From NCBI GenBank assembly GCA_030622435.1, contig JAUXGE010000003.1, positions 1-35,324 on the forward strand: 35,324 nt of DNA, in the 5' to 3' direction. The notes beneath the pieces are model-generated. The model searched no databases. It was given only the letters and a program-made list of their open reading frames with translations, and was not told the DNA's origin. Numbering within the stretch: the first letter of the stretch is position 1; the number at the start of each line of letters is the position of its first letter. The DNA is from Planctomycetota bacterium (GTDB taxonomy: Bacteria; Planctomycetota; Phycisphaerae; UBA1845). Both the position numbers and the translations under genes were made by a program. Positions 9,187 to 18,129 of the stretch are shown here, piece by piece.

Positions 9187-11804
9187 CGCTCACCTCCTAT
9201 TGATTCCTCGGTCAATTTGTTGACGATTGTCTCCAGAGCGGCCAGGCGTACATCGAGCCGCTCGTTCTGTTTCTTCAATCTGTCGACCTCTGCATCCTTC
9301 TCTTTCACGATGTCATACAACCCCTGTATGGCTGCCAGGGCGACGCCGTCGGCGTCCTGCATATTGATGGCCGCGTCGCTTTCGCCGAATCCGAACTCGG
9401 CGAAGTCCTGCGCCACCGGCCCGATGTGGCGAATGGATGGGTCCTGGCTCTTCAGGTTGTACGTTTGAATGGGCAGCTCTGCCACTTGCTCAAGGGCTGC
9501 CCGTTGGTCTACCGGCTCGAAGTTCTCCTTCGTGTTCCGGTCGCTGACGCCGTTCCACGAGTTGCCCCCGGCGGAAACATAGACGCCGCTGGTCAGACCG
9601 GAACTCGTGTAGAAGTAAACGCCGCCGCTGGCCCGTGCAACCCAACGATTGTTGTTGTTGCACTCGACATCGGCAGTTGAGGAATCACCCCAGACGAAGC
9701 AGCCGGCATTGTTGGCTTTGGCCCTGTACCCGGCGGCGAGACTATACGACCCCTGGGCGCTGTTTTCCCTCCCTCCAGGAACGGTGGCGTGCCCGCCACC
9801 CGCGTTGTTCCCTTCACCGCCGGCGACCGTGGCCCACGAGCTGCTAGCCGTGTTGTTGTAGCCGCCGCCTACGAAGCTGTACCAGTTGCTTGCGTCGCAA
9901 TGCCGTCCACCGACTACGGCGGAATAGGTTCCGGTCGCGTTGCAGTCGCTGCCGCCGGCAACTGTAGCATGGCCTTCGCCCGCGCCGCTGGCAGTGTTGC
10001 CGTGTCCACCTGCAACCGTGGAATAGGCAGTGCTCGCAAGGTTGTTGTTTCCACCACCGACCGTCCCATAGTTGGCTGCAACGCGGTTGGCGGCACCGGA
10101 GGCTCCGCCACCACTGACGGTACCCCCGTAAACGCCGGCGGATACGTAGTTGTCGGCGTATCCGGCAACGAAGTTCGGGCTCGTGGCATCAGTTTCAATG
10201 CGTAGCCCACGGCCGCCGTTGACGTGAAGTTCCAGGTCGCCGCTGGAGCTTATCACGTTTGTCGTACCGTTGATGGTGATCGAGCTGCCGCTCGTGATGG
10301 TTCCGCTCGCGTGAATGTTCCCATCGACGTCCAGGCGCTCGCCGGGACTTACCGTTCCGATGCCCACATCGCCGTCGCTCTTGATCGTCAGTCGAGGCAA
10401 CGATGAGCTGGATCCGGCCGGCGTTGTGTTCAGCACAAGCCGACCGGGCATGTCGCTCGTTCCGGGCGTGCCATCCGCGAAGGCCGTAATTGACGCGGAA
10501 TTACGGTAGGCACTGCCGTCATACCCCCGAAAGCGAATTGCGCCTGTCCGGTCGTCCTCCACCAGGGAGGCCGGTGTTCCAATAGATCCGCGGCTGTTCT
10601 CAAAGTCGAAGCTCCAGGATCCACCGTCTGAGTACGAACGGTGTTTGGGGTCGAAGTTGACCATGTGAAAGCTGTTTCTTACGTCGAGTAGCGCGCCGGG
10701 GCTGTTGGTGCCGATCCCGACGCCGCCCGAAGCCCGAATGAGGAACTGGTCGTTGCCGGTGGAGGTGAAGTCGGCATCGGTCGAATCGGCCCAGACGAAC
10801 GTTCCCTGATGGTTCACGATGGCGCGGCGTCCAGCCGCTAGGCTGAAGTCACCTTCTGCGCGGTTGTACGTTCCTCCGGGGATCGCGCTGTACTCGCCGC
10901 TTGCCGTATTGCGATACCCGCCGGCCACGGTCGCGTACGTCGTTTCGGTCCGATTGGACCGGCCTCCACCAACGACGCTGGCCTCTCCATCGGCCACGTT
11001 GCTCTCTCCGCCACCGACCGTAGACCACGGCCGGTTTGCGATGCTCGCGCGCCCGCCTCCAACAGTGGCGTACGTCGCGAGTGCCGTGTTGTAGGCGCCT
11101 CCTGAGATTGTCGCAAACATCGCATCTGACGGGTCGCCGTCTATTGTACCGGCCCGGTTGAACGCGCCGCCGGCCACTGTGCCATGGTCGTCGGTAACGG
11201 CGTTTAACTGTCCTCCGCCGATGGTTGCGTGGGCGCCGCCGGCCTCATTGTATTCGCCGCCGCCGATAACACCGAAGTCACCAGTGATGGTTTGCGCAGC
11301 CCCAGTGGACCCGCCTCCGCCGATCGTTGCACCCGCCACGCCTGCAGCGACATCGTTGCTGGGAGAGCCGCCGATGATGTTCGGGCTGGAAGGATCCTGC
11401 TCAGTGCGCAGCCCAGGCAAAGCCAGCGCATGTGGCGCCGGCGTCAGCTCTGTGCGCGGACTGAGTGTCTCCAGTGTGCATCCGCCGGAAGGGCAGCAGA
11501 CGGCCATCTCCAGCCAGCGGGCCTGGCCGTTGAACTGCTCGCCGAAGTCCAACTCCATGGTAAAGAGACCTTCGTTGACGACCACGGCGGCAAGAGACAA
11601 CGTCGTGGAAAGCTGGTTCCCATCCGACGGTTCGTCATAGAGGCCGAAAGCGAACTCGCATGAACCCGTGACTGGGCTACCTTCGCTAGCAAGGTGCCCC
11701 TGATACGTGAAGGCCGTGCCCATCGGAGCCGGTGCGCCGGTCGCACCGGCGAACGGGATCAGGAAACCCGAAATGACCACGACGACAAGAATTGGCTTTC
11801 TCAT
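9183..11804 (-). CDS. Tail-fibre-like protein with YadA-head-like repeats and C-terminal S74 (intramolecular chaperone) domain
   Basis: ORF 9183-11858; ATG at 11804 (MRKPILVVVVISGFLIPFAGATG) behind GGGAGCG. Many 'xVGGGxxNxAxxxxA' repeats, 'SDRNTKENFEPVD...HIGPVAQDF', terminal coiled coil. Confidence 0.85.
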   Translation of the reverse strand: MRKPILVVVVISGFLIPFAGATGAPAPMGTAFTYQGHLASEGSPVTGSCEFAFGLYDEPSDGNQLSTTLSLAAVVVNEGLFTMELDFGEQFNGQARWLEMAVCCPSGGCTLETLSPRTELTPAPHALALPGLRTEQDPSSPNIIGGSPSNDVAAGVAGATIGGGGSTGAAQTITGDFGVIGGGEYNEAGGAHATIGGGQLNAVTDDHGTVAGGAFNRAGTIDGDPSDAMFATISGGAYNTALATYATVGGGRASIANRPWSTVGGGESNVADGEASVVGGGRSNRTETTYATVAGGYRNTASGEYSAIPGGTYNRAEGDFSLAAGRRAIVNHQGTFVWADSTDADFTSTGNDQFLIRASGGVGIGTNSPGALLDVRNSFHMVNFDPKHRSYSDGGSWSFDFENSRGSIGTPASLVEDDRTGAIRFRGYDGSAYRNSASITAFADGTPGTSDMPGRLVLNTTPAGSSSSLPRLTIKSDGDVGIGTVSPGERLDVDGNIHASGTITSGSSITINGTTNVISSSGDLELHVNGGRGLRIETDATSPNFVAGYADNYVSAGVYGGTVSGGGASGAANRVAANYGTVGGGNNNLASTAYSTVAGGHGNTASGAGEGHATVAGGSDCNATGTYSAVVGGRHCDASNWYSFVGGGYNNTASSSWATVAGGEGNNAGGGHATVPGGRENSAQGSYSLAAGYRAKANNAGCFVWGDSSTADVECNNNNRWVARASGGVYFYTSSGLTSGVYVSAGGNSWNGVSDRNTKENFEPVDQRAALEQVAELPIQTYNLKSQDPSIRHIGPVAQDFAEFGFGESDAAINMQDADGVALAAIQGLYDIVKEKDAEVDRLKKQNERLDVRLAALETIVNKLTEESIGGER

Positions 11805-12427
11805 AGCTTCGCTCCCTGTAAAACATGAAAGGGCCGATAGGGGACAAGAGGGACGCATTCATCAAACGACATTGCTAGAAGCATCCTCCCTCCGGTCAAC
11901 CGCTGTGCAGGTGGGGCACCGCTCTGCCGAGGCCGCGGCTTCCCCCTGCCAGACTACGCTCCCGGTCGCTCCTCCTGCCCACTCGGTGGCGGACGCCACG
12001 ACCATTGCCTTAGATGCGCAACCGGGCCCAGTGAGAAGAGGCTGTAGAAGACGATGAGACGAGCCGGCCCGAAGGCCGGCACGAGCCCGATAAGCTCACC
12101 AGAAGCGATTATACGAGAAATCCCGTACTGAATCAACCCTCACGTCCCTGGCGAGGATCGAACCACCAGTGTACAAGGCGGCTGGTCCATCGGCGTGAAC
12201 GTTGATTGTCTGGTCCGTTTCTTGCTTGTTATGGATTGTCGCGGACGGGTCGATTCGTCGCGCGGTCGAGAGTCGAGCCGCAGGTTTGGATAGAACAAGG
12301 TGAAACGCCGCGGTTGCCGATAGGGGAGCCGGGTAGCGGTCAGGCCTGTGGTCTGAGTGTTGCCGCCCCACCGGCATCAGCGGCGCGAACTAGGGATGAG
12401 GACCTCTGTGGTCCGCTGGCGCCCACG

Positions 12428-13984
12428 ATGAATCCGGTCGGACTTGAAAATCGTAACGACCCTTCGCCTCCTCAATTTGATCAGGAGCCGTCGACCGTGG
12501 ATGTCACCTTGTCCGTGCAAGACGCTCACCCCCACCCGCCTCAGAAACTCAGCGGCCTTCAATGGTCTGCGATCCTTCTGGGAGTGGCCGCCTTCGCTTT
12601 CCTACTTTACACCTCGCTCACGGGCGACCACGGTCACGGCGGTCACGGTACACACGAGCATGCCCCGGCCATGTGGTCGATCATCCCGTTCGCCGGGCTA
12701 CTGCTATCGATCGCAATCCTGCCACTGATTCCTGCAACGGAGCACTGGTGGGAAAGCAATCAGAACCGGCTCATGGTGTCCTTGTGTTTTGCCGGGATCA
12801 CCTTGGCGTACTACTTTCTCACATATGGAGCGTCGAAGGTCACGACGATTCTGGACCACGCGATCCTGGCGGAGTACATCCCGTTCATCGTGCTGCTGTT
12901 TTCACTGTACGTGATTAGCGGGGGCATCAGTCTGAAGGGCGACCTGGCGGCGCACCCATCGACGAACACGGCCTTTCTAGCCGTCGGCGCTCTGATCGCG
13001 AGTTTTGTCGGGACGACCGGCGCGAGCATGCTGCTGATCCGCCCGCTTCTTCAGACGAACTCCGAACGGCAGTACGTCCGGCACACGGTGATCTTCTTCA
13101 TCTTCCTCGTGAGCAACATCGGCGGGTGCCTGCTGCCGATCGGCGATCCGCCGCTGTTCCTGGGGTATTTGAAGGGCGTGGGTTTCTTGTGGACCCTGAA
13201 CCTGTGGATGCCGTGGGCGACGATGTGCGTGATCCTCCTGATCGTCTACTTCGTCTGGGACACCCTGGCGTACCGGAAGGAAACGATCCGTGACATCGTG
13301 CGTGACGAGACACAGGTGCGGAAGCTGAAGCTCACCGGCAAGCTGAATCTGCTCTGGCTCCTTGGAGTGGTGCTGTGCGTGGCGTTGGTCAAGCCGGGTC
13401 AGGAGTTCCTCGGGCTGGGCTTCAAGCCGTTCCCGTTCATGCGCGAGGCGCTCATGCTGCTGCTCGTCGCATTGTCCCTGAGGTTCACCAGGAAGCAGAT
13501 TCGCTCGGACAACCGGTTCAACTACCACGCCATTCTCGAGGTGGCGGCGCTTTTCGTCGGCATTTTCATCTGCATGCAGGCGCCGATCGAGATTCTTCGT
13601 GCCAGCGGTGCGTCACTCGAGCCGCTGCTCAGCTCTCCCATGCGTTTCTTCTGGGCGACCGGCACGCTATCGAGCTTCCTCGACAACGCCCCGACCTACG
13701 TGGTCTTTTTCGAGACCGCCGGAACGATGACACCCGCCGACACGGCGGCTGAAACGGTCACCTTGGCCGGCGGTGGGATGATCCTCGAGAGCTTCCTCGT
13801 GGCGATCTCGCTCGGAGCGGTGTTTATGGGGGCGATGACGTACATCGGCAACGGTCCGAACTTCATGGTCAAGAGCATCGCCGAGCAGTCAGGCATTCGC
13901 ATGCCGAGCTTCTTCGGGTATATGCTCTACAGTTGTGCGATCCTGATCCCCCTGCTCATCGTTGTGACGCTCATCTTCTTATAG
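12428..13984 (+). CDS. NhaD/citrate transporter-type sodium:proton antiporter-like membrane protein
   Basis: ORF 12206-13984, probable start 12428. Multiple hydrophobic segments, '[21 protein letters not shown]', '[19 protein letters not shown]'. Confidence 0.8.
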   Translation: MNPVGLENRNDPSPPQFDQEPSTVDVTLSVQDAHPHPPQKLSGLQWSAILLGVAAFAFLLYTSLTGDHGHGGHGTHEHAPAMWSIIPFAGLLLSIAILPLIPATEHWWESNQNRLMVSLCFAGITLAYYFLTYGASKVTTILDHAILAEYIPFIVLLFSLYVISGGISLKGDLAAHPSTNTAFLAVGALIASFVGTTGASMLLIRPLLQTNSERQYVRHTVIFFIFLVSNIGGCLLPIGDPPLFLGYLKGVGFLWTLNLWMPWATMCVILLIVYFVWDTLAYRKETIRDIVRDETQVRKLKLTGKLNLLWLLGVVLCVALVKPGQEFLGLGFKPFPFMREALMLLLVALSLRFTRKQIRSDNRFNYHAILEVAALFVGIFICMQAPIEILRASGASLEPLLSSPMRFFWATGTLSSFLDNAPTYVVFFETAGTMTPADTAAETVTLAGGGMILESFLVAISLGAVFMGAMTYIGNGPNFMVKSIAEQSGIRMPSFFGYMLYSCAILIPLLIVVTLIFL

Positions 13985-14019
13985 TGAACAAGGCAACGAC
14001 GACCGGGCCATAGCCCGCA

Positions 14020-14183
14020 TTATTCACCGCGGAGCACGCGGAGATCGCAGAGAAACAAGAGGTATTGCAGTCTCGATGAGCCAAGTCGTTTACATACTGT
14101 CGGAACGAGGAGGCTTCCGATTCTGTCTTAACCTCTCTTGCAACGCTGCTCTGCGCTCTTGGCGCTCTCAGCGGTTTGAATAA
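14020..14183. repeat. 'CACCGCGGAG..CGCGGAGA..GCAGAG' palindromic intergenic repeat
   Basis: Left ATTCACCGCGGAGCACGCGGAGATCGCAGAG and right CTCTGCGCTCTTGGCGCTCTCAGCGGTTTGAAT are imperfect inverted copies. Confidence 0.55.
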
Positions 14184-14204
14184 TCCGAGCTAGCGAGTAA
14201 AAGC

Positions 14205-14708
14205 ATGGATGCACAGGCGCCACTACCAGAACCGCCCGGTCATGCCGGTTTTCGATGGGGGCCCATGCTGCTGGTCGTGGCCGTGTTGGCGCTCTACTTC
14301 GTCATGACCCGACCCCAGCCGCCCCTGGAGGGATGGCACACCGACTACGAAGCGGCGCTGGTGGAGGCGGGCTCGTCGAGCCGTCTCGTGCTCGTGGCGT
14401 TCTCGCTTCCTGGCTGCGCCCCGTGCAAGGCCATGGAACGGACCGTCCTGAACATGGGTGAGGTCCGATCCGCACTCGAACGGTTCGTTCCCGTCAGGGT
14501 CGATCTGAGCCAGAGGCTCGACGTCGCCAACCGGTTCGCGGTTTTTGCCGCGCCTACGTACATCATCATCGATGCGGAAGGACAGTTGCTCGGCAAGCGC
14601 GAAGGACCGCAAACGGTCGAGGGCTTCGTCGCGTTTCTTCAAGAAGCTTCTACGAATCCCCGCCGCGACACCGCCCCAACGGAGGGAGGCCCGACAGGCG
14701 GTCCTTGA
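14205..14708 (+). CDS. Thioredoxin-fold membrane-anchored protein
   Basis: 167 aa; N-terminal TM segment, 'FSLPGCAPCKAMERTVL' CxxC motif, 'VFAAPTYIIIDAEGQLLGKREG'. Confidence 0.8.
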   Translation: MDAQAPLPEPPGHAGFRWGPMLLVVAVLALYFVMTRPQPPLEGWHTDYEAALVEAGSSSRLVLVAFSLPGCAPCKAMERTVLNMGEVRSALERFVPVRVDLSQRLDVANRFAVFAAPTYIIIDAEGQLLGKREGPQTVEGFVAFLQEASTNPRRDTAPTEGGPTGGP

Positions 14709-17517
14709 GAAACTGACCGGTGTGGCTCTCGGGGCAGGCGGCCACCTGTTCCGGCGTACCTTCGACAACAATGGACCCACCGCGATCTCCGCCTTCCGGA
14801 CCCAGATCGATGATCCAATCCGCCACCTTGATGACATCGAGATTGTGCTCGATGACGACAACGGTTTGACCGCGGTCGGCCAGCCGCCCAAGCAGGGTCA
14901 GAAGGTTCCGCACATCGGCGAAATGCAGTCCCGTCGTAGGTTCGTCCAGGACGTACATGGTGTGTCCGTCGGCGGACTTGTGAAGCTCGGCCGCAAGCCG
15001 CACACGCTGCGCCTCGCCACCCGAAAGCGTGTTGGACGATTGCCCGAGCGTCATATAGCCCAGTCCGACCTCCTTCAGTGCCTGCAGTCTGCGCCGGATG
15101 TTAGCGAAGTTGTCGAAGAACTCCGTGGCTTCTTCCACCGGCAAGTTCAGCACGTCGGCTATCGTCTTGCCGCGGTAGCGAACATCGAGCGTCTCGCGGT
15201 TGTACCGTGAGCCGCCGCACTCCCCGCAGGTCACGAACACGTCCGGTAGGAAATGCATCGCTATGCGTTTCGTTCCCTGCCCCTCACAGGCCTCGCAGCG
15301 ACCACCCTTGACGTTGAAGCTGAATCGCGCGGGTGCGTAACCGCGGATCTTCGCCTCGCGCGTCTTCGCGTAGAGCTGACGGATCAGATCGAAAACGCCG
15401 ACATAGGTGGCCGGGTTGCTTCGCGGCGTGCGACCGATCGGCGACTGATCGATCTGGATCACCTTGTCAATCTGATGGCTCCCTACGATACGCTCGTAGG
15501 GACCGGGACGTGGGCCGGCGCGCTCGATCCGACGTTTCAACACCCGCAGCAGGACCTGTGTGATCAGAGTGCTCTTGCCGCTACCGGAAACGCCTGTCAC
15601 ACAGACGAAGCAACCGAGGGGGAACCGGGCGTTGATGCCTTTGAGATTGTTGGCCGTGACTCCGCGCAGCTCGACGGCGTGGGATGGGTCCGCCTGCCGC
15701 CGCTTCTCGGGCAGGGCGATTGTCGATCGTCCCGACAGGAACTTGGCCGTGATCGAATCAGTCGAGGCGAGAACCTCGTCAAGAGATCCCTGTGCCACCA
15801 CGTGACCACCGCGCGCGCCGGCGCCCGGACCGATGTCGATCACGAGGGCCGCACCGGCGATCACTTCCTCGTCGTGCTCGACGACGATCACCGTATTATC
15901 CATCTCGCCCAATCGCTTCAGGATTCCGACGAGTCGCCGCGTGTCTCTGGCGTGCAGTCCGATGGTCGGTTCGTCGAGCACGTAACACACACCCGCCAAG
16001 CCGCTGCCGATCTGCGTCGCCAGCCTGATTCGCTGCCATTCGCCACCTGAAAGCGATGTGCTCGTTCTACTCAGTGACAGGTAGTCGACACCCACGTCAC
16101 ACAGGAAGCGCAGTCGGTTGCGGATCTCGTGCAGCAATGGGGAAGCCACCACGGCCGCTTCCCCGGAGAATGACAATCCGTCGAAGAAAGACCTCGCCTC
16201 GGCCACGGTCATGGCCGCAACCCCGGCGACATCCATACCGGCGACTTTGACGGCCAGCGCCTCTTTCCTGAGCCTCGCCCCGGCGCAACTCGCGCACGGC
16301 GCTTCGCTCAGGAAGGTGTGCAGCTTCTGCTTGGCCGACTCGGACTCTGTGGTCTCCCACCGCCGCCTGAGATTCGGAATGACGCCCTCGAACGTCGCAC
16401 CGAACCGCTCGGCGTCGGACGAAGCCGTCCCGTCCATCAGGATCTTCACGAGTTCGGCGGGGATATTGCGAAACGGAATGTCCGGCAACACCGAGAACCG
16501 CTCGCAGAACTCCTCGAGCAGCTTGGCGTACACGGCACTGAGCCGTTTACCCTGATGGCGCCAGGCCGCGATGGCGCCGTCCCGCATGGAAACGTTCGGG
16601 TCGGGAACGATCAGCTCCCGGTCGAACTCCAGCATCGTGCCCAGACCGTTGCACAGCTCGCACGCGCCGTGCGGGGAATTGAAACTGAACAGAGCCGGCG
16701 AGAGATTCTCGATGCGGACGTCAACATGGACCGGGCAGGCCAACATCGCACTGTACGCCTCGTCCGACCACTGATCCCGGGCCAACTCCGCCGTGATGAC
16801 AACCCGACCTCTCGAGAGGCGAGTGGCCGTCTCTATGCTGTCCGCCAGCCGATGATCGATACCCGGCTTGATGACGAGCCGGTCGACCACAACTTCGATC
16901 GTGTGTTTGCGGTTCGGATGTAGAACGCCGACATCTTCGAGCAACATTGTCTCGCCGTCGATTCGTGCACGCACGAACCCTTCCTTGCCGGCGCGCTCGA
17001 GAATTGCCTTGTGCGAACCTCGCTGGTCCTGAACGAGCGGGGCGAGCACCATGATGCGCTGCCCATGGGGTCCGGACAGAACCGCGTCGACGACCTGTGC
17101 CGTGGACTGGCGTACGATAGGCCGCCCGCACTTCCAGCACTCGGGCCGGCCAACACGTGCGAAAAGTACGCGGAGGTAATCGTGAATCTCGGTGCTGGTT
17201 GCAACGGTGGAGCGTGGGGTGGTGGAGGAAACACGCTGTTCGATCGCGATCGTCGGGGGCAGGCCCTCGATATGATCGACGTCCGGTTTCTGCATCTGTT
17301 CGAGAAACTGACGGGCATAGGCGGAGAGTGATTCGACATAACGCCGCTGCCCTTCTGCATAGATCGTGTCGAAGGCCAGGGAACTCTTCCCGGAGCCGGA
17401 AAGCCCGGTGATAACCGTGAGCGTGCCACGAGGTATCTCGACGTCGACGTTTTTCAGGTTGTGCTGCCGGGCGCCAACGACACGGATGACGGGGCGCCTC
17501 GCCACCGGACCTGTCAT
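14650..17517 (-). CDS. uvrA: Excinuclease ABC subunit UvrA
   Basis: 955 aa; '[35 protein letters not shown]', two Walker A motifs, '[12 protein letters not shown]', '[12 protein letters not shown]', CxxC zinc modules. Confidence 0.97.
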   Translation of the reverse strand: MTGPVARRPVIRVVGARQHNLKNVDVEIPRGTLTVITGLSGSGKSSLAFDTIYAEGQRRYVESLSAYARQFLEQMQKPDVDHIEGLPPTIAIEQRVSSTTPRSTVATSTEIHDYLRVLFARVGRPECWKCGRPIVRQSTAQVVDAVLSGPHGQRIMVLAPLVQDQRGSHKAILERAGKEGFVRARIDGETMLLEDVGVLHPNRKHTIEVVVDRLVIKPGIDHRLADSIETATRLSRGRVVITAELARDQWSDEAYSAMLACPVHVDVRIENLSPALFSFNSPHGACELCNGLGTMLEFDRELIVPDPNVSMRDGAIAAWRHQGKRLSAVYAKLLEEFCERFSVLPDIPFRNIPAELVKILMDGTASSDAERFGATFEGVIPNLRRRWETTESESAKQKLHTFLSEAPCASCAGARLRKEALAVKVAGMDVAGVAAMTVAEARSFFDGLSFSGEAAVVASPLLHEIRNRLRFLCDVGVDYLSLSRTSTSLSGGEWQRIRLATQIGSGLAGVCYVLDEPTIGLHARDTRRLVGILKRLGEMDNTVIVVEHDEEVIAGAALVIDIGPGAGARGGHVVAQGSLDEVLASTDSITAKFLSGRSTIALPEKRRQADPSHAVELRGVTANNLKGINARFPLGCFVCVTGVSGSGKSTLITQVLLRVLKRRIERAGPRPGPYERIVGSHQIDKVIQIDQSPIGRTPRSNPATYVGVFDLIRQLYAKTREAKIRGYAPARFSFNVKGGRCEACEGQGTKRIAMHFLPDVFVTCGECGGSRYNRETLDVRYRGKTIADVLNLPVEEATEFFDNFANIRRRLQALKEVGLGYMTLGQSSNTLSGGEAQRVRLAAELHKSADGHTMYVLDEPTTGLHFADVRNLLTLLGRLADRGQTVVVIEHNLDVIKVADWIIDLGPEGGDRGGSIVVEGTPEQVAACPESHTGQFLKDRLSGLPPLGRCRGGDS

Positions 17518-17898
17518 GAATTGTCTCTGATCGTAGTAAGCTGCATGCCGATCCCATCCCCGGCGCGCCCATTCTAGAAACGCGCCACGCGATCAGGCTA
17601 AGCCGAATCGGACGCCGGTTCAAACGCAGCAGAACGATGCGCCTGGGACGCACCATGCGGATCTTGCCGGCACTCTTCGTCCACAGGCCCTTCTCATGTG
17701 CGGAGTACCGGCAGATCTCGCTCGTCAGGGCGGAGAAGATGTCCGAAAATGTCAGGCCCAGGGTGTGGATTCAGCGACCCTCTCGTCCCGCTAACACCGC
17801 CGCTACGCGCGGTCGAAAGGGTTAAGGAGGCCTGAGGGGCGGCAGGTAGGGACTCCATCGACGATTAGGGTGGGTTGGACCCGTCCCGCTGCGAGTCT

Positions 17899-17929
17899 TA
17901 TACTCAATTGGACCGTATAATAGAGTATA
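17899..17929. promoter_or_regulatory. Inverted repeat TATACTC-N17-GAGTATA overlapping a TATAAT box
   Basis: Arms 17899-17905 and 17923-17929; TATAAT at 17916-17921; no convincing -35. Confidence 0.4.
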
Positions 17930-18129
17930 GGTGGGCGCGATGGGCGTGTTTGGGGGCAAGTGCTCTCGAGACGGGACATGTGCGAGTCTCCTGTCGCGCG
18001 AACGCTTGGTTGCACCTTGTCGTAGCAGATAGCGGCGCGGGTTCCGTGACCGCAGCCGGGAGTGGGGACACAAGCCAGGCCGCCCACACGGGGTCGGCAA
18101 TCCCCGGATCGATGTTCTAAGGAGCCAAC

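Noticed and set aside
7164-9468. Long plus-strand ORFs (485, 552 and 200 aa)
   Set aside because: Antisense frames of the MopE-like repeat gene; their apparent repeats are the complement of the real ones.
12096-12377. 93-aa minus ORF upstream of the antiporter
   Set aside because: No signal, motif or ribosome-binding site; probably non-coding upstream DNA.
16721-17656. 311-aa and other ORFs overlapping uvrA
   Set aside because: Alternative frames of uvrA.
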